64,000 nucleotides of DNA from Pseudomonas alcaliphila JAB1 (GCF_001941865.1 NZ_CP016162.1:1178001-1242000); one strand, 5' to 3'; positions 44,513-53,298 are shown, counted from the stretch's first letter. A program made the numbers and translations. Notes: generated by a model from the letters alone, not told the origin.

Positions 44513-44965
44513 ATGCATGACCGTATCTTTGCGGGGGTAACCCTGCTGCTTTGCTGCACCCTGGGATATTTCGCCTGGGGTTACAGCGCCCCGTTTTCCT
44601 ACGAACCGGTAGGGCCGAAATCCTTCCCGCTTCTGCTTTTGCTGCTGATCGCCTTCGGCTGCGTGCAACTGTTGCTGAAACCCGCCAGTGGTGTGCAGAG
44701 CGATGAACCACCCCTGAATCGCCAAGTGATGGTCAAGGCACTGATCTTTCTTGGCCTGATGATCGGCTACGCCGTGCTTTTCGAAACCTTCGGATTCGTC
44801 CCCGCCAGCGTGCTGTTCGGCATCGGCATGGCGCGTCTGTATGGCGGCAACTGGTTACAGAGCCTGCTCAGCGGCGTGGTGTTGGCGTTAGGCCTCTACC
44901 TGTTGTTCGACAAAGCCCTCGACGTACCCCTGCCGCTCGGCATCCTCGCCGCGCTGGAGAATTGA
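44513..44965 (+). CDS. tctB: Tripartite tricarboxylate transporter, small membrane subunit
   Basis: 150 residues with four hydrophobic segments (ITL-type start FAGVTLLLCCTLGYFAWGY, LLLLLIAFGCVQLLL, ALIFLGLMIGYAVLF, LSGVVLALGLYLLF). KSFPLLLLLLIA is typical of TctB. The stop is 2 bp before the tctA ATG. Confidence 0.9.
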   Translation: MHDRIFAGVTLLLCCTLGYFAWGYSAPFSYEPVGPKSFPLLLLLLIAFGCVQLLLKPASGVQSDEPPLNRQVMVKALIFLGLMIGYAVLFETFGFVPASVLFGIGMARLYGGNWLQSLLSGVVLALGLYLLFDKALDVPLPLGILAALEN

Positions 44966-44967
44966 TC

Positions 44968-46482
44968 ATGGATACCCTTAGCTACCTCGGTCAGGGCTTC
45001 GGCGTTGCCCTGAGCCCTTACAACCTTCTTACTGCCCTGTGTGGCACCCTGATCGGCACCGTCGTCGGCCTGCTGCCTGGCCTGGGCCCGATCAACGGCG
45101 TGGCGCTGCTGATTCCGGTGGCCTTCGCCCTGGGTCTGCCGCCGGAAACCGCGCTGATCCTGCTCGCTGCGGTGTACCTGGGTTGCGAATACGGCGGTCG
45201 TATTTCCTCGATCCTGCTGAACATCCCAGGCGAAGCCTCCGCGGTGATGACTACCCTCGACGGCTACCCGCTGGCGCGTCAGGGCCAGGCTGGTGTCGCG
45301 CTGTCGCTGTCGGCGTGGAGTTCGTTCATCGGCGGCCTGATTGCCACGGTCGGTGTGGTGCTGTTCGCGCCGCTGCTGGCCAAGTGGGCGGTGGCGTTCG
45401 GCCCCGCTGAATATTTCGTGCTGATGGTGTTCGCCATCACCTGCCTGGCCGGGATGGCCGGCAACAAACCATTGAAAACCGCCGTCGCCGCGCTGATCGG
45501 TCTGCTGCTGTCGTGCGTGGGCATCGACGCCAACAGTGGCGTCTATCGCTTCACCTTCGGCAGCCTGGGGCTGGCCGATGGCATCCAGTTCGTGGTGCTG
45601 GTGCTGGGTTTGTTCTCGGTCAGCGAGCTGTTGGTGCTGCTCGAGCGTACCCACCATGGGCAGAAGGCGATCAAGGCCAGCGGGCGCATGCTCTTTAACA
45701 TGAAGGAAGGCGGCTTCGTGCTCGCCACCAACCTGCGCAGCGGCGTGGTCGGCTTCGTCCTCGGCGTACTGCCAGGTGCCGGGGCGACACTGGCCAGCGC
45801 GGTGTCCTACATGAGCGAAAAGCGCATGGCGGTGAAGGACAATAAATTCGGCAACGGTGACCTGCGTGGCCTGGCCGCACCGGAAACCGCCAACAGCGCT
45901 GCAGCCTGCGGCTCCATGGTGCCGATGCTGACTCTCGGCGTACCGGGTTCGGGCACCACTGCGGTGATGCTCGGCGCCCTGACGCTGTACAACATCACGC
46001 CGGGGCCGCTGCTGTTCCAGAACCAGCCGGACATCGTCTGGGGCCTGATCGCGTCGTTGTTCGTCGCCAACATCATGCTGATCATCATGAACGTGCCGAT
46101 GATCAAGGTCTTCACCAAGGTGCTGGCCGTGCCTTATTGGGCGCTGGTGCCGGCGGTGGCGATCATCACTGCGATCGGTGTGTACGCGGTGCACGCGACC
46201 ACCTTCGACCTGTACCTGATGATCGCCATCGGCATCTTCGGCTATGTCATGCGCAAGCTGGATTTCCCGCTGTCGGCGATCCTGCTCGGCTTCATCCTCG
46301 GCGGCATGATGGAGCAGAACCTGCGTCGTGCTCTGTCCCTGTCCAGCGGTGATCTGGGTATTCTGTACGCCAGCCCGATCACCTGGGTGGTCTGGGCGCT
46401 GGTGGCCGTGATGATCGTGCTGCCGTTCTGGCGCGCCTGGCGTGCGCGTCGTCAGCAGGGCCGCGCCGCCAGCGTGGCCTGA
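44968..46482 (+). CDS. tctA: Tripartite tricarboxylate transporter, large membrane subunit
   Basis: 504 residues from ATG 44968 (GGAGA 7 bp upstream; a TTG two codons earlier is unlikely). About 11-12 hydrophobic segments; family landmarks GTLIGTVVGLLPGLGPINGVALL, YGGRISSILLNIPGEASAVMT and GVPGSGTTAVMLGAL. It forms the Na+/H+-driven permease with TctB. Confidence 0.94.
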   Translation: MDTLSYLGQGFGVALSPYNLLTALCGTLIGTVVGLLPGLGPINGVALLIPVAFALGLPPETALILLAAVYLGCEYGGRISSILLNIPGEASAVMTTLDGYPLARQGQAGVALSLSAWSSFIGGLIATVGVVLFAPLLAKWAVAFGPAEYFVLMVFAITCLAGMAGNKPLKTAVAALIGLLLSCVGIDANSGVYRFTFGSLGLADGIQFVVLVLGLFSVSELLVLLERTHHGQKAIKASGRMLFNMKEGGFVLATNLRSGVVGFVLGVLPGAGATLASAVSYMSEKRMAVKDNKFGNGDLRGLAAPETANSAAACGSMVPMLTLGVPGSGTTAVMLGALTLYNITPGPLLFQNQPDIVWGLIASLFVANIMLIIMNVPMIKVFTKVLAVPYWALVPAVAIITAIGVYAVHATTFDLYLMIAIGIFGYVMRKLDFPLSAILLGFILGGMMEQNLRRALSLSSGDLGILYASPITWVVWALVAVMIVLPFWRAWRARRQQGRAASVA

Positions 46483-46496
46483 TTCGGAGGGGTGGC

Positions 46497-47426
46497 ATGC
46501 GTATCGTGATACCGGATGACTATCAGCGGGTGGTTCAACAACTCGATTGCTTCAGCTTGTTGGAAGGCTTCGATGTCCGCGTGTATCACGATGCTGTCAG
46601 CGACCCGGATGTACTGGTCGAGCGCTTCGCCGACGCCGACGCGCTGGTGCTGACCCGCGAGCGCACGCGTATCGACGCCGCGCTGCTGGCACGCTTGCCC
46701 AACCTGAAAGTGATCAGCCAGACCGGGCGAGCCGGCCCGCATCTCGATCTGCAGGCTTGCCGCGAGCGCGGCGTGATCGTCGCCGAGGGCACCGGCTCGC
46801 CCATCGCTGCAGCCGAGCTGACCTGGGCTCTGATCCTCAATGCTCGGCGTCAGCTGCGCGAAGCCATGAACGGTCTGTATGCCGGGCACTGGCAGGTCAA
46901 CCTGGGCCAGCGTCTGTATGGTCAGACGCTGGGCATCTGGGGTTACGGCAAGATCGGCCAGCGTTTGGCGCGCTATGCGCGGGCCTTCGACATGCGCGTT
47001 CTGGTGTGGGGCAGCGAGGCTTCGCGCCAGGCCGCCATCGCCGATGGCTACGAGGCTGCATCGACACGCGAAGCCTTCTTCGAGCAGGCCGATGTTCTCA
47101 CCCTGCACCTGCGCCTGGTGCCTGCCACCCGGCACTGTGTCGTCGCCGCCGACCTGGCGCGGATGAAACCCGACGCGCTGTTGGTCAATACCAGCCGCGC
47201 CGAACTGATCGCGCCGGGGGCGCTGCTTGAAGCGCTGGATCTTGGCCGTCCTGGTCAGGCGGCGCTGGACGTTTTTGAGCAGGAGCCGATCCTGCAGGCC
47301 GATCATCCGCTGCTGACTCATCCGCGCATTCTCTGTACGCCGCATCTGGGCTACGTCGAAAAGCACAGCTACGAAGGCTACTTCGGCGAGGCCTTCGCCA
47401 ATGTCAGGGCGTTTGCGCAAGGATAA
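46497..47426 (+). CDS. D-2-hydroxyacid dehydrogenase family protein
   Basis: 309 residues, SerA/2-hydroxyacid dehydrogenase fold. NAD-binding GYGKIGQRLARYAR; catalytic triad Arg in NTSRAELI, Glu in FEQEPI and His in CTPHLGYVEK. It starts 14 bp after tctA and so belongs to the operon. It likely oxidises or reduces a 2-hydroxy/2-oxo acid derived from the imported carboxylate, for example 4-carboxy-4-hydroxy-2-oxoadipate-like compounds; substrate not determinable. Confidence 0.88.
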   Translation: MRIVIPDDYQRVVQQLDCFSLLEGFDVRVYHDAVSDPDVLVERFADADALVLTRERTRIDAALLARLPNLKVISQTGRAGPHLDLQACRERGVIVAEGTGSPIAAAELTWALILNARRQLREAMNGLYAGHWQVNLGQRLYGQTLGIWGYGKIGQRLARYARAFDMRVLVWGSEASRQAAIADGYEAASTREAFFEQADVLTLHLRLVPATRHCVVAADLARMKPDALLVNTSRAELIAPGALLEALDLGRPGQAALDVFEQEPILQADHPLLTHPRILCTPHLGYVEKHSYEGYFGEAFANVRAFAQG

Positions 47427-47612
47427 TGTTCTGACCACTGGGGTAAGGAGCATCAGCGCAGCTGCCTGGCCCGTCTTGATGTTCTCTCGAGTACGACGGA
47501 CCAATTTCTACTGTGTCTGCAGTGTGCTTTTCGAGCGAAGCACCGATTGAGATGCAGGCCTCTGCCAGGTATTTCGGTAGGATCGTACCTGGGTTCAGAA
47601 ATGGAGATAGGG

Positions 47613-48557
47613 ATGCATTCATCCGAGCGGCTGAAGGGGATAGATGTCTTTGTTGCCGTCGCTGATTTTGGCAGCTTCAGTGCTGCTGCCGAACGCCTCA
47701 ATCTCACCGGCTCTGCCGTCAGCAAAAGCGTGGCACGGCTGGAGGAGCGTCTGGGCGCGCGGCTATTCAATCGCACCACCCGCTCGCTGGCGCTGACCGA
47801 TGCCGGAGTCCTGTTCTACAGGACGTGCACATCGGTTCTGTCCGAGCTCGAAGAGGTCGAACATGCGCTGGTCGGCCAGGAGCACGAGCTCCATGGCAAA
47901 GTCCGTATAGACCTGCCGGCCTCCTATGGTCGTCTCCATGTACTGCCATTGATCATGGATTTTGTACGCCTGCACCCCATGCTTCAGCCGCATATATCGT
48001 TCACTGATCGGTTTATCGATCCTGCTTACGAGAACATCGATATCGTCGTTCGCATCGGTGGCCCGGATACCTGGCCGGCCAATCTGGGTCATGAGTACTT
48101 TGGTGCGCAGCGCCTGATCTTCTGCGCCTCACCGGACTACCTGCAGCGCTATGGCTATCCAGAAAACCAACATGATCTGGATAGTCACCAGTGCATCGGT
48201 TACGTGCAGAGCGACGGTTTGGTCGGCCCCTGGTTCTTCAGGGGCGCGCGGCCGGGAGAGATGGAGCGCCGAGCGGTACAAACGCGAATTGCCGTGGGGG
48301 ACGGTGAGGGGGAGGTGGCGGCGGTGCTTGCAGGGCACGGTATCGGGCAGTTACCGACCTGGCTAACACAGCGCCACATCGAACAGGGAACGCTCGTCGA
48401 AGTGTTGCCGGACCTGGCTACGGATGGCTTGCCCATGCATTTGATCTGGCTGAAAAATCGCGAAAACGCAGCCAAGGTCAAAGCTCTTCTGGATTACCTG
48501 CGTCCCCGGCTTACACCGCATGGCATGCGAACCTCGGCAGATAAGGCGGAGCACTGA
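47613..48557 (+). CDS. LysR-family transcriptional regulator
   Basis: 314 residues from ATG 47613 (GGAG 6 bp upstream). HTH: FSAAAERLNLTGSAVSKSVARLEERLG, then LFNRTTRSLALTDAG. It belongs to the general DmlR-like branch. It is convergent with the MFS exporter, so that gene may or may not be its target; LTTR and MFS exporters of this kind are often linked. Confidence 0.92.
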   Translation: MHSSERLKGIDVFVAVADFGSFSAAAERLNLTGSAVSKSVARLEERLGARLFNRTTRSLALTDAGVLFYRTCTSVLSELEEVEHALVGQEHELHGKVRIDLPASYGRLHVLPLIMDFVRLHPMLQPHISFTDRFIDPAYENIDIVVRIGGPDTWPANLGHEYFGAQRLIFCASPDYLQRYGYPENQHDLDSHQCIGYVQSDGLVGPWFFRGARPGEMERRAVQTRIAVGDGEGEVAAVLAGHGIGQLPTWLTQRHIEQGTLVEVLPDLATDGLPMHLIWLKNRENAAKVKALLDYLRPRLTPHGMRTSADKAEH

Positions 48558-48598
48558 TTACGCCGAACCATGCTCCGCATTGACCAGAACCGACGCCT

Positions 48599-49807
48599 TC
48601 AGGTCGCAGGTGCCCGCTCTTGCCGGGACGCCAACTTATGTACCAGCGGCACCAACATCAGAGCCATGACGGCGATAGCCGCAGCCGCATAGCCCAGATA
48701 CTCGATCCCCAGATTGGCTATGGTCATGCCGCCGACAATGGCGCCAATACCGATGCCTGCATTCGCCGCCGACACGTTGGTGGTGCCCGCCAGTGCCTTG
48801 GAATGGGAGACCGAACTCATGACACGGACCTGGCTGACCGGATAAAGAGCGGTATTGGCAATGCCCCACAGGCCCAGCGCAGCGCAGAAAATCAGACCCA
48901 TATGCGCGAATGGAACAACCGCAGTCATGCCAATCGCCAGCAGAAGCAAAAAGAGCACGCTGGCCTTGATCGGCGATCTATCGATCGCCTTGCCGCCAAT
49001 CCAGTTGCCTATCAGGCCGACTGCACCGAATGCCATCAGCCACCATCCGATATTTTCCGGATGCACGCCCGCCACGCGCTCCAGGATGTCGGCGAGGTAG
49101 GTGTAGGCGGTGAACATGGCGCTGAACACGACGATGGAAAGCAGCACATTCGAAAGGAAATAGGGTTCCTTGAAAATCTTCGCTTGCTGCAGAAAGTCCA
49201 CCTTGGCAGTGCGGGATACGGCAGGCATGAACGCCAGGATTGCCAGCGCCATGATCAGCGATAAGCCGGCGAGCAACCAGAATGCGCCCCTCCAGCCAAG
49301 CGCATTCGACACCAGGGTGCCCAGCGGAATGCCGAGCAGCATCGCGGCAGAGATGCCCAGGTAAACATTCGCGATCGCCTGGCCCGCTTTCTCGGGGCCG
49401 GCCAGTTGTCCCGCGGTTTCACTGGCGGTACCCCAAAACACGGGCAGGGCCAGCGCAGGCACCAGGCGTGCGACAGCGAGAAGCCAAAAGCTGTCCGATA
49501 TGGCTGCAAGGGCATTCGACGCGGCGAAAATCAGCAGAATGGCCACGAACAGCTTCTTTCTATCAAGATGAGAAAGCATTGCTGTCAGCGGTGGCCCGAA
49601 AATCATCACCGTGAAGGCAAACAGAGTCACCAGTTGGCCTGCCATCGAGATGGAAATGTCCAGGTCTCGGGCAAGAGCAGGCAGAAGGCCGATGATCAGG
49701 AATTCAGTGGTGACGATGAGAAAGGCGGAAAATGCCAGGATGGCGACGCTAAGGCCGGCGCCTCGTTGCGAGCGGACAGATTGAGAGGCAGATTCATAAA
49801 CAGACAT
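48599..49807 (-). CDS. MFS drug/sugar efflux transporter
   Basis: 402 residues with 12 hydrophobic segments. Typical start of the AraJ/DHA1-like MFS: LAFSAFLIVTTEFLIIGLLPALA, then HLDRKKLFVAI (motif A), LVPALALPVFWGTASETAG and LGIPLGTLVSNALGWR (motif C-like). The substrate is unknown. It is the last ordinary chromosomal gene before the accessory region. Confidence 0.9.
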   Translation of the reverse strand: MSVYESASQSVRSQRGAGLSVAILAFSAFLIVTTEFLIIGLLPALARDLDISISMAGQLVTLFAFTVMIFGPPLTAMLSHLDRKKLFVAILLIFAASNALAAISDSFWLLAVARLVPALALPVFWGTASETAGQLAGPEKAGQAIANVYLGISAAMLLGIPLGTLVSNALGWRGAFWLLAGLSLIMALAILAFMPAVSRTAKVDFLQQAKIFKEPYFLSNVLLSIVVFSAMFTAYTYLADILERVAGVHPENIGWWLMAFGAVGLIGNWIGGKAIDRSPIKASVLFLLLLAIGMTAVVPFAHMGLIFCAALGLWGIANTALYPVSQVRVMSSVSHSKALAGTTNVSAANAGIGIGAIVGGMTIANLGIEYLGYAAAAIAVMALMLVPLVHKLASRQERAPAT

Positions 49808-49919
49808 GGGGCGGAGCTCCGATAAGACCGGCCGCGAGTCTATTGATTATTTATGTTCTTATTTTTGGCATTTATTCAATTTATTAATGAATAAAATTCG
49901 TTAATTGGTGGTGGCAACC

Positions 49920-50137
49920 TGAGCGCTGCCAGGACGACCATCCACCTGCCGAAAGGCCAGGCCGCCCACGCCCTGCGACACACTCTCGCCAGCTACTTCA
50001 TTTAGAACGGCGGCAACATCCTCACCCTGCAGAAAATCCAGGGTCACTCCGGCCTGGACATGACCATGCGCTATGCGCGCCTGGCGCCGGAGCAGCTGCA
50101 GGAGGCACTGGCTTTCTGGCCTTCACTTTCGATCTAG
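49920..50137 (+). pseudogene. Tyrosine recombinase (integrase) 3' remnant
   Basis: Translating the frame ending at TAG 50135-50137 gives the C-terminal catalytic part of an XerC/D-like integrase: HALRHTLASYF (the HxLR motif), TAG at 50003-50005, NGGNILTLQKIQGHSG (conserved GH) and MTMRYARLAPEQLQEAL with the nucleophile Tyr. The in-frame stop and missing N-terminal part show it is dead. It marks an old integration near this position. Confidence 0.85.
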
Positions 50138-50689
50138 CTGGCCCATTAGGTTGACCGCTTGGTCTACTCGATCTATCGACAGGGTGGCGAAATGCTCTTT
50201 GCATTTCTCCTCGAATGCTTCCATTCGCAGTGGATCTTCGCTGGCGTAATTCAGGTAATCCGCCATCCCGATGCGAAAAGCTTGGATCAATTCACTGAGG
50301 TGGACAGAAACGAGCTTTTGATTTGAGCCCGTCCTCTGGATCAGCTCTTCTAGCTGTTCGTTGCTTGCCGTCCCCCAGGAATACGCGATCTTTCTCGTGC
50401 CTTTTTGAGTCTGACTGGAGGTCGGAGTGAGTGTGTGTACTAGTCCACAGCGAGCAGCATAGAGCTCATCCGCTGTGCATTTGATCGTTGGCGTTTTCAG
50501 CATCCAGTCCGTAACCCAGGTCTTGAACGCTTTGCCGCTTTCCTTGGTGCTGCTGGTTGCTAGCCAACTCACGCTGTCGATCGAGCTGTACAGTAGAACG
50601 AGAGCTGGTGTCAGTAGATTGTTATTTTCGCAATGCTCTATGGCCTGCAAAACCTGCAGGTAATTGGCGTAGAAGTTTTGCTGAGTCAT
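50123..50689 (-). CDS. Hypothetical protein at the integration boundary
   Basis: 188 residues from ATG 50689 (AAGGA just upstream). All-helical appearance, no membrane segment; contains LLYSSIDSVSWLATS, ARCGLVHTLTPTSSQ and EHFATLSIDRVDQAV. The R-x2-LVH-T pattern is reminiscent of HEPN-type or abortive-infection proteins, but I cannot assign it. Its 3' end overlaps the integrase remnant by 15 bp on the opposite strand. AT-richer than the chromosome before it. Confidence 0.7.
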   Translation of the reverse strand: MTQQNFYANYLQVLQAIEHCENNNLLTPALVLLYSSIDSVSWLATSSTKESGKAFKTWVTDWMLKTPTIKCTADELYAARCGLVHTLTPTSSQTQKGTRKIAYSWGTASNEQLEELIQRTGSNQKLVSVHLSELIQAFRIGMADYLNYASEDPLRMEAFEEKCKEHFATLSIDRVDQAVNLMGQLDRK

Positions 50690-50738
50690 AGCGTCCTTGC
50701 CTTTTCGACATTCCTTCGAAACGTGCCAGCTCTGAAAA

Positions 50739-50773
50739 CACAAAACCCCTGAAATTCACTAGGAAGTCAGGGG
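50739..50773 (-). terminator. Minus-strand intrinsic terminator beside the ssrA-like end
   Basis: CCCCTGA (50746-50752) pairs with TCAGGGG (50767-50773). On the minus strand the hairpin is followed by TTTTGTGTTTT. It lies directly downstream of the ssrA-like 3' end, as expected for the original tmRNA terminator. Confidence 0.7.
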
Positions 50774-50790
50774 CTTATGCTTGCTTCTTT

Positions 50791-50812
50791 TGGTGGAGCC
50801 GGGGGGATTGAA
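50791..50812 (-). other. Duplicated tmRNA 3' end, putative attachment site
   Basis: The minus strand reads TTCAATCCCCCCGGCTCCAC and then CA, matching the T-arm/acceptor end of pseudomonad ssrA, which closes with CGGCTCCACCA. Nothing upstream of it resembles the rest of tmRNA or a tRNA, so it is a displaced copy, the usual trace of an element integrated in the ssrA 3' end. Orientation predicts the intact ssrA at the far (right) end of the element. Confidence 0.6.
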
Positions 50813-50867
50813 AGTAAATTCGTAACCTGTTGTTTTATATTGGTTTATTTATAGATTTATTCTTAAA

Positions 50868-50888
50868 TGCCCCCATAAGTGCCCCCAT
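50868..50888. repeat. Paired TGCCCCCAT repeats next to the att-like site
   Basis: TGCCCCCAT occurs at 50868-50876 and again at 50880-50888, in a very AT-rich stretch. Spacing of 12 bp and the position close to the core site resemble integrase arm-binding sites on the element side. Confidence 0.5.
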
Positions 50889-51147
50889 GCATGTTTTTCC
50901 GATGGGCGGCTGTTTGAGGAGTTGAACTGGCGTCCTGGATTAACGTTCTGCGACCGGGCGAGGCCAGTCAGCCACCGGCGAGCATTTAATGGGGGCGGTC
51001 GTGTACAGCATAACCTCGGTTATCTGGTTGCGAGGGTTTGAGCCCATCTCAGACCGGGCGCTGGGTAGATGTCAGGTCACGTAGTTGGGTTTTTTCAGCG
51101 GTAGCGCACCATGGGCTCATCTAGGACGATTTGAGCTGAGGTGCGGT

Positions 51148-51486
51148 ATGAGACACTCGATGGTTACCTGTCACAACTGTGGCAAAGCCATGGTTCCAAG
51201 AGCGACATATAGCCGTGGTTTCTGGGGCTATTCGCCGTCGTCGAATCACTGTCCCTTCTGCCTTAGTGAGAACTGGCACGGCGGAAACCCAGGGTTAGGG
51301 GCTCGATTGTTCGCTTTGGTTGGCCTGGCTCTTGGTGTTCTGGCGTGCGTGTTGGTAGGAGCGTTTCTGTTCAAAGTGCAGTGGTGGCTTGGCGTTGAGG
51401 GGCAGTGGCCTTTGTTAGCCCTTGTAACCTGCGCTGTGTCGGTGGTCGCGGGATATCAGTTTTACAACTGGTTTTTGGATTGCTGA
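51148..51486 (+). CDS. Zinc-ribbon protein with two membrane segments
   Basis: 112 residues from ATG 51148 (GAGG 6 bp upstream). The N-terminal CHNCGK and CPFCLS pairs form a probable four-Cys zinc ribbon (about residues 6-36); two hydrophobic stretches follow (LFALVGLALGVLACVLVGAFLF and LLALVTCAVSVVAGYQF). No named family recognised. It stands alone between the att-like site and the PIN-ImmA-HTH operon. Confidence 0.7.
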   Translation: MRHSMVTCHNCGKAMVPRATYSRGFWGYSPSSNHCPFCLSENWHGGNPGLGARLFALVGLALGVLACVLVGAFLFKVQWWLGVEGQWPLLALVTCAVSVVAGYQFYNWFLDC

Positions 51487-51629
51487 CAGATGAATTTCAT
51501 CCGGAATCAGCAGGCCATTACAAGCCGGCCAGATGCAGCCGCTGGTGACAGGCCCTATTGGCTATGGGTAGGCATTTATGAGCGGGCTTATGGTTCAGAC
51601 CAGGCGCGTAAGAAGATTCTCACGGCCCT

Positions 51630-52253
51630 TTAATCGGGGAGAATGTACCTGCCGCCAGTGTCTTTCGCTAAGGCCTGCATGTAACTCAATAGGGCCTCGA
51701 AAACAGCTTCAGGAGTGTTCGCCGCGGCACGCCCGAAGGCAATGCTTAATGCAGTATCGACGCAAGGCTTCGCCCGAACCTTGTCCGACACGAGCTGAAA
51801 GTCTGTACTGCGCATAATGAGATAGAGGGCTTCTTCTAGGCACAGCAGCCTAGCCCATAGAGCTTCCGTTTCTTGCACACCCTCGACCTTGGATAGCGCC
51901 ACGTAAGCTCGTTTATCACCGCTTAGAAGCTCAGCATCATTGCCATGCAGCGCAGCGAAAAGCGTCACCTCTCCAGAGTCAATATCGGGCCGGCCGAGCA
52001 GAAGAAGGGGATTAGCGGACTCTGCCAGGATCTCAACCTCCGTAGCAGCCCCTATCAACTGCCTAGCAAGATCAACGGCCTCGTCGGTTCCCAGCTTCGC
52101 TAGTGCTTTACCATCGTTCGCAAGTCTCAACTGAAACTTGAGCTGAGGTAGCACAGCAAAACTTTCAAGGCCACACCCCAGCGCCCCGGCTAACTCATGA
52201 AGTAGGTGGTATTGGCAGATTTTCTTAGCAGCATCGCTATCGAGCAGATACAA
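51630..52253 (-). CDS. PIN-like ribonuclease domain protein
   Basis: 207 residues from TTG 52253, preferred over ATG 52319 because GGGGGAAAG lies 7 bp upstream and the protein then opens YLLDSD, where PIN domains begin. Possible acidic site: Asp 5/Asp 7, then DIDSGEVTLFAAL (Asp, Glu) and SGDKRAYVAL (Asp), the usual PIN order. The C-terminal ~70 residues are a helical extension. The start is 4 bp after the ImmA/IrrE stop. It would be the toxin-like partner of the operon; RNase activity is inferred only. Confidence 0.65.
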   Translation of the reverse strand: MYLLDSDAAKKICQYHLLHELAGALGCGLESFAVLPQLKFQLRLANDGKALAKLGTDEAVDLARQLIGAATEVEILAESANPLLLLGRPDIDSGEVTLFAALHGNDAELLSGDKRAYVALSKVEGVQETEALWARLLCLEEALYLIMRSTDFQLVSDKVRAKPCVDTALSIAFGRAAANTPEAVFEALLSYMQALAKDTGGRYILPD

Positions 52254-52257
52254 AGCC

Positions 52258-53298
52258 CTACTTTCCCCCAATTCCCTGCATGGATAGGAGGTGCTCCGCA
52301 CTCTCCTCGCTGATTGCATCGGAGACCGTATTCGCGAGGAATCGCTGCCGAAGTAGTTCGATAGCTCCGACTGGTTGCTCAATGAAGTTCAATGCCTGGA
52401 TGGCCCCGATCCAGTCGTCATGCTCTTTCGCATACGAAAGAATCAGGTGCCCTGGGTCGACCCCTGTATCCTGGCTGAGCTTGATCGCCGCAGAAGCCAA
52501 GACAGCAGCAGATCCCTGTCGAGGAATCTGTCGCATGATGGTCATTTGGTCATTTCTAATCAGCCCTAGAGCGAAGGTATCCGCTTCACGCTCCTGATCA
52601 TCACGTCGAATTTGTGCGCCCCCTTCAAGCCCCTCACGGACATCAGCAATATCCTCGTCAATCAAGACGCCGTTGTCCTGAACATGCCCGCACAGGATGT
52701 GCGCAAGCTCATGAGCGAGCACGAAGAGCTGCTTGGAATGCTGAGCGTGATTGTAGCCCAGTAGTATTGCTGGACGGCCGTTGACCATGACCGCCATTCC
52801 GGTCATGCGCTTCGTATTTCTTGGCATTTCCTTGAGGAAAAGCACTGGGATGCCATGTGCCCAGCACAGATCCAGCAACCCCTCATAGTCAACTGTGGCG
52901 CGCCCTGAGCGCTCACGAACCAACCGATAGATCTCTGATGATTCGGCAGGCAACTCCCTGTAGGGCCTTCGTGCTGCAAATATCGCTAGGCGTGCCAAAG
53001 CTATACCGAGGCCAGCTGCGACATTGAGTTCATCTACCCGAGTATCCGCTCGATGCTTGAAATTGGCACGAGCTGCTCCTGGCTCAATAGCCAGAACGCC
53101 GTCTTGCCCGAAATTCACCTCAAGACCCAGTCGTTGCTTCAGGATCAGAGCGAACTGGAACACGCCCGAACTTGTTTTCAGAAGGCTGTTATCCCACCAA
53201 TCAGGCAGCAGCTTTGTGACATACGCTCGGGGGTAGCCTGCAACTTGGAGGCTTTCGAATGCGGATTTAACGGTTATCGGAGTCTTTGCGTCGTGCAT
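52258..53298 (-). CDS. ImmA/IrrE-family metallopeptidase
   Basis: 346 residues from ATG 53298 (GAGGAGG 6 bp upstream). N-terminal ~150 residues are of unknown fold; the peptidase domain carries HELAH at 196-200 (LFVLAHELAHILCGH) with a downstream acidic READTFALGL segment for zinc coordination. ImmA/IrrE enzymes cut HTH repressors of mobile elements or DNA-damage responses. Here the neighbouring HTH gene, 31 bp upstream, is the obvious candidate substrate. Confidence 0.88.
   Translation of the reverse strand: MHDAKTPITVKSAFESLQVAGYPRAYVTKLLPDWWDNSLLKTSSGVFQFALILKQRLGLEVNFGQDGVLAIEPGAARANFKHRADTRVDELNVAAGLGIALARLAIFAARRPYRELPAESSEIYRLVRERSGRATVDYEGLLDLCWAHGIPVLFLKEMPRNTKRMTGMAVMVNGRPAILLGYNHAQHSKQLFVLAHELAHILCGHVQDNGVLIDEDIADVREGLEGGAQIRRDDQEREADTFALGLIRNDQMTIMRQIPRQGSAAVLASAAIKLSQDTGVDPGHLILSYAKEHDDWIGAIQALNFIEQPVGAIELLRQRFLANTVSDAISEESAEHLLSMQGIGGK

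Larger units (their letters stand above)
50744..51147. other. Non-coding left end of the element
   Basis: 404 bp: the terminator, att-like site and TGCCCCCAT repeats, then a short inverted repeat (ATAACC-TC-GGTTAT, near 51010-51023). No gene supported. Confidence 0.5.

Noticed and set aside
44896..46194. Long minus-strand frame opposite tctB/tctA
   Set aside because: His/Gln/Arg-rich shadow translation without domains.
49920..50137. Functional integrase of the element
   Set aside because: It has an in-frame TAG at 50003-50005 and no N-terminal part.
50791..50812. A complete tRNA or tmRNA gene at this position
   Set aside because: Only the last ~22 bases match; the sequence upstream on the minus strand has no tmRNA or tRNA structure, so it is a fragment.
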